Assembly: GCA_900770685.1 (NCBI GenBank)
Contig: CAAGLC010000119.1
Coordinates: 1-8,867 of the forward strand
Origin: Clostridia bacterium
GTDB taxonomy: Bacteria; Bacillota; Clostridia; Christensenellales; Borkfalkiaceae
Reading direction: 5' to 3'
DNA length: 8,867 nt
The position numbers and the translations under genes were made by a program. Below the pieces are notes generated by a model. That model worked only from the letters and a program-made list of their open reading frames with translations, was not told where the DNA came from and did no database searches. This document shows positions 6,321-8,867 of the stretch, in pieces (position 1 is the first letter of the stretch; each line of letters opens with the position of its first letter).

Positions 6321-8561
6321 TTATATTATCTCCATTGGCGCGTATTTTACCGATAGCGCTTTTATTCCTACACCCCTAAACGCTACGTCAACTACTATAT
6401 TATCCCCTTGTCCTTTTACAGTTATAACCGTTCCCTCACCAAATTTTGCGTGCCTTACCTTAACGCCCGTTCTATAGTTTGAACTTAGCACGGTTTTTTC
6501 TTCACGTTTGCCGTTTTGACTTAAGAACACCTTTGCATAGCCCGACGAATATCCGCTTCCACGGTTATCTCCGCTCTCTTGATCGATATATCCGTATTCT
6601 CTTTTATCGTTATTGCCGTAATATCCTTCGCTCTTAGGTTTTACTTCAGGATTTAAAACTTCCCTTGCCTCTTTTAAAAAGCGTGACGGCGTCATAAATT
6701 CTCGCCTACCGTACATATACCTACTCGTTGCTCTGGTTATATACAGTCTTTCCTTCGCTCTCGTTACGGCAACGTATAAAAGCCTACGCTCTTCTTCTAA
6801 TTCTTCGTCGCTCCCCGAACTTCTTGCAATAGGCAATACCTTTTCGTCTAGTCCTGCTACGAATACGCATTTATATTCTAGTCCTTTTGCCGAGTGTATA
6901 GTGGCGACGGTTACTGCGTCGTCATTTTTTATATCGTCGGTATCGGAACTTAACGTTACCGAGCTTAAATAATCGGATAAAGTTGAATTCCTATTATCTC
7001 TTTCAAACTGTTCTGCTGAGTTTTTTAATTCGCTGACGTTATATAACTTAGAATTGTCCTCTTCCGTATCCGTGTTATATTGGTCTAAATACCTAGTGCT
7101 CGACAAAATAAAATCTATAGTTTTACTTACCGAATTGCGATTTGAAAACTCCTTAAAACTATCGAGCAATAAACGGAAATTTACAAGTTTAGTTTTTACA
7201 CTTCCTTTTATTGCAGAGCCGTCTAAAAATTCTAGCGACTTATACATTGAAACGCCGAGCCCCGTTGCAAATTCTCTTAATTCGGTTATAGTTTTGTCGC
7301 CTATTCCACGCTTTGGCGTTCCTATACTTCTTATAAACGCTTCGTCGTCGTAATGATTATCTATAACTCTCAAATAGGCTAAAACGTCCTTGATTTCTTT
7401 ACGTTCAAAAAACCTAAACCCTCCGAAAACTCTATAAGGAATTCCGTACTTAGTAAATTCTTGCTCGTACGCTCTTGACAAAGCGTTTATTCGCATAAAG
7501 ACGGCAAAATCTTTATAGTTTAGGTTTTGCCTTTCCATTAAACTCTTTATTTGGTGCGCGGTAAAAGTGGCTTCAGCGTTTTCGTCGTTCCCTATAAAAC
7601 TCTCTATCCTAACGCCGTCGCCGTTTTCCGTCCACAACTCTTTTTCTCTTCTTAACTTATTATTCTTTATTATGCAGTTGGCAAGATGCAATATCTTTTT
7701 AGTGGAACGGTAATTTCTTTGTAGTTTATATATCTTCGCTCCCCTATAAACGTCGTCGAAAGACAGGATGTTTTCGATTTTTGCGCCCCTCCAACCGTAT
7801 ATACTTTGATCGTCGTCACCAACGACGAAAATATTTCCGTGTTTGATTGAAAGTCTTTGCACTATCGCAAACTGCACCCTATTCGTATCCTGAAATTCGT
7901 CTATATGTATATACTTAAATTTTTCCGAATAGGAATCCGCTACTTGCGGGTGATCTCTAAATAATAAATAGGTCTTAAACAATAAATCGTCAAAATCTAA
8001 CGCGTTAGTTCTTCTTAACGTATCTTCATATTGTAAATAAATTTCGCTAAGTTCCTCAACGCACGTCAAATCCGAGTACGCAGTCTTAAATTCATTAGCC
8101 TCTACGCACTCGTTTTTTGCAAGCGAAATTTGGTTCTTTGCTAATTTAAGGTATTTATCTAACTCCCACCCTTTATCGTTTATAATCCTTTTTAATACCC
8201 TATCTTTATCCGTTTCGTCGTATATAGTAAAGTTCTTTTCGTATCCCAACTTGTCTATGGCGCTACGCAAAATTAATACGCACATACTGTGTATTGTTGA
8301 AACCCACATTCCACCTATTTCGCCTAAAATCTTAGTTAGCCTCTCCTTCATTTCGCCTGCCGCTTTATTGGTAAAAGTTATGGCTAAAATTCTCGATGGA
8401 TCTACGCATTTTTCCTTAACGATATAGGAAATCCTCGTCGTCAGTACGCGTGTTTTTCCACTTCCTGCGCCGGCTATTACTAATACCGCTCCCTCAGTAT
8501 CGAGAACGGGCTTTATTTGTTCTTCGTTTAGCGTTGAAATTAATTGTTTTACGTCTACCAT
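6321..8561 (-). CDS. pcrA: ATP-dependent DNA helicase PcrA (UvrD/Rep family)
   Basis: PcrA is a superfamily 1A 3'-to-5' helicase that clears RecA and stalled RNA polymerase from DNA, aids rolling-circle replication and acts in excision repair. The 746-residue product is typical. Motifs in order: Q-motif LNEEQ (11-15), Walker A GAGSGKT (31-37), Ia ITFTNKAAGEMKERL (61-75), DEFQDTN (221-227), GDDDQSIYGWRGA (248-260), QRNYRST (281-287), TIHSAKGLEY (554-563) and EERRLLYVAVTRAKERL (590-606). A Gly/Tyr/Ser-rich linker (about 640-675) leads to a C-terminal Tudor-like domain (KVRHAKFGEGTV at 701-712), known in PcrA to bind RNA polymerase. The ATG is the only plausible start. It has no Shine-Dalgarno sequence, and a promoter predicts a leader of only about 4 nt. 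ligA follows 3 nt downstream, as in B. subtilis pcrA-ligA. Confidence 0.98.
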   Translation of the reverse strand: MVDVKQLISTLNEEQIKPVLDTEGAVLVIAGAGSGKTRVLTTRISYIVKEKCVDPSRILAITFTNKAAGEMKERLTKILGEIGGMWVSTIHSMCVLILRSAIDKLGYEKNFTIYDETDKDRVLKRIINDKGWELDKYLKLAKNQISLAKNECVEANEFKTAYSDLTCVEELSEIYLQYEDTLRRTNALDFDDLLFKTYLLFRDHPQVADSYSEKFKYIHIDEFQDTNRVQFAIVQRLSIKHGNIFVVGDDDQSIYGWRGAKIENILSFDDVYRGAKIYKLQRNYRSTKKILHLANCIIKNNKLRREKELWTENGDGVRIESFIGNDENAEATFTAHQIKSLMERQNLNYKDFAVFMRINALSRAYEQEFTKYGIPYRVFGGFRFFERKEIKDVLAYLRVIDNHYDDEAFIRSIGTPKRGIGDKTITELREFATGLGVSMYKSLEFLDGSAIKGSVKTKLVNFRLLLDSFKEFSNRNSVSKTIDFILSSTRYLDQYNTDTEEDNSKLYNVSELKNSAEQFERDNRNSTLSDYLSSVTLSSDTDDIKNDDAVTVATIHSAKGLEYKCVFVAGLDEKVLPIARSSGSDEELEEERRLLYVAVTRAKERLYITRATSRYMYGRREFMTPSRFLKEAREVLNPEVKPKSEGYYGNNDKREYGYIDQESGDNRGSGYSSGYAKVFLSQNGKREEKTVLSSNYRTGVKVRHAKFGEGTVITVKGQGDNIVVDVAFRGVGIKALSVKYAPMEII

Positions 8562-8571
8562 AGTTATAAAT

Positions 8572-8600
8572 ATTTTAACACAAAACCCTTTCTTTTACAA
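8572..8600 (-). promoter_or_regulatory. Candidate promoter for pcrA-ligA with a very short leader
   Basis: On the minus strand TTGTAA (8600-8595, 4 of 6 consensus positions) is followed after 17 nt by TAAAAT (8577-8572, 5 of 6). TGT directly before the -10 makes it an extended -10. A start 7 nt beyond the -10 falls at about 8565, leaving a leader of about 4 nt before the ATG at 8561 and no room for a ribosome binding site. Confidence 0.6.
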
Positions 8601-8634
8601 GCGTCGAGTGAAACTTTTAACGGCTAACACGCTT
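8599..8634. repeat. Short inverted repeat between the divergent promoters
   Basis: AAGCGT (8599-8604) and ACGCTT (8629-8634) are perfect 6-nt inverted repeats 24 nt apart, lying between the -35 elements of the two divergent promoters; the left arm overlaps the pcrA -35. It could be an operator or a chance match. Arms this short are weak evidence. Confidence 0.25.
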
Positions 8635-8643
8635 TTATTTTTC

Positions 8644-8672
8644 TTGATTGTTTTGCTCTCATATGTTATAAT
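8644..8672 (+). promoter_or_regulatory. Strong candidate promoter for a leaderless SDR transcript
   Basis: TTGATT (8644-8649) is followed after exactly 17 nt by the perfect -10 TATAAT (8667-8672), preceded by TGT (extended -10). The seventh base after the -10 is 8679, the A of the ATG of the SDR gene. No Shine-Dalgarno sequence lies between the promoter and the ATG, so the mRNA is predicted to start at the start codon. Confidence 0.75.
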
Positions 8673-8678
8673 TAAATT

Positions 8679-8846
8679 ATGAAAAGTTGGTTAAAAAATA
8701 AGACGGTTGTTATAACCGGCGCAAGTGGTGGCTTGGGTTTTGAACTTGCCAAAGCCTTAATAATTAAATATGATTGTAAAATTATCGGTATTGCTAGAAA
8801 CGAGCAAAAATTATTAAATAATATCGAAAAATTAAATAATAAAAAA
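8679..8846 (+). CDS. Short-chain dehydrogenase/reductase, N-terminal fragment (cut by contig end)
   Basis: The first 56 codons of a gene divergent from pcrA are present. The product begins MKSWLKNKTVVITGASGGLG and continues through an alpha helix (FELAKALIIK) to a second strand, KIIGIARNEQKL. TGASGGLG at residues 13-20 is the glycine-rich NAD(P)-binding motif of the short-chain dehydrogenase/reductase Rossmann fold. Arg40 after the second strand is in a position that often contacts the 2'-phosphate of NADP, hinting at NADPH use (inference). The catalytic Ser-Tyr-Lys part lies outside the window, so the substrate cannot be told. From 8847 on the frame stays open but encodes RSEERRV, which is adapter sequence and not protein. 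The start has no Shine-Dalgarno sequence; a near-perfect promoter places transcription start at the ATG. Confidence 0.85.
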
Positions 8847-8867
8847 AGATCGGAAGAGCGTCGTGTA
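8847..8867. other. Illumina adapter remnant at the contig end (not genomic)
   Basis: The last 21 bases begin AGATCGGAAGAGC and continue CGTCGTGTA without mismatch into the Illumina TruSeq-type adapter that starts this way. They translate in frame to RSEERRV, a peptide familiar from adapter-contaminated database entries. The GC content also jumps relative to the AT-rich bases just before. The genomic sequence therefore ends at about 8846. Confidence 0.95.

Noticed and set aside
8562..8678. Possible SOS (LexA) box upstream of pcrA
   Set aside because: I looked for the Bacillota-type CGAAC-N4-GTTCG palindrome. The only related piece is CATATGTT within the SDR promoter spacer, which lacks both CGAAC half-sites.
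8847..8867. C-terminal RSEERRV continuation of the SDR protein
   Set aside because: It is encoded by adapter sequence, so it was left out of the gene.

Overview
The window is an AT-rich stretch of bacterial chromosome carrying seven housekeeping genes on the minus strand and the start of an eighth on the plus strand. Family-level protein features (PcrA with a C-terminal Tudor-like domain, MKSMTGYGRAE-type YicC, short RpoZ, PriA with a MYAKVIVDIS start), purine-rich Shine-Dalgarno sequences and the gene order all suggest a low-GC Bacillota, most likely an uncultured clostridial lineage. The species cannot be named from this sequence alone.

Reading in the direction of transcription (right to left): pcrA (8561-6321) and ligA (6317-4371) form a tight pair for DNA repair and replication. 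A 63-bp gap with a good internal promoter leads to yicC (4307-3438), gmk (3436-2876) and rpoZ (2851-2648), which cover RNA turnover, guanine nucleotide supply and the RNA polymerase omega subunit. A hairpin with a U-tract separates rpoZ from priA (2593-392), the replication-restart helicase. priA is followed 9 nt later by def (peptide deformylase), which runs off the left edge just before its HExxH metal-binding motif. Genes are 1 to 63 nt apart, so most of the window is probably one or two polycistronic units.

Right of pcrA is a 117-bp divergent control region. It holds back-to-back promoters, each with a 17-bp spacer and a TGn-extended -10. Their predicted start points give pcrA a leader of about 4 nt and the divergent short-chain dehydrogenase/reductase (SDR) gene no leader at all. 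The SDR gene is cut off by the contig end, and the last 21 bases of the window match an Illumina adapter and are not genomic.

I found no new multi-gene system, phage, insertion sequence, CRISPR array, tRNA or rRNA. The points most worth a second look are the (near-)leaderless divergent promoters, the hairpin in front of the priA ribosome binding site, strong depletion of the palindromes AGCT, CATG and GATC, the joining of two usually separate gene clusters without remA and coaBC, and the adapter artefact. No stretch longer than about 120 bp lacks a gene.
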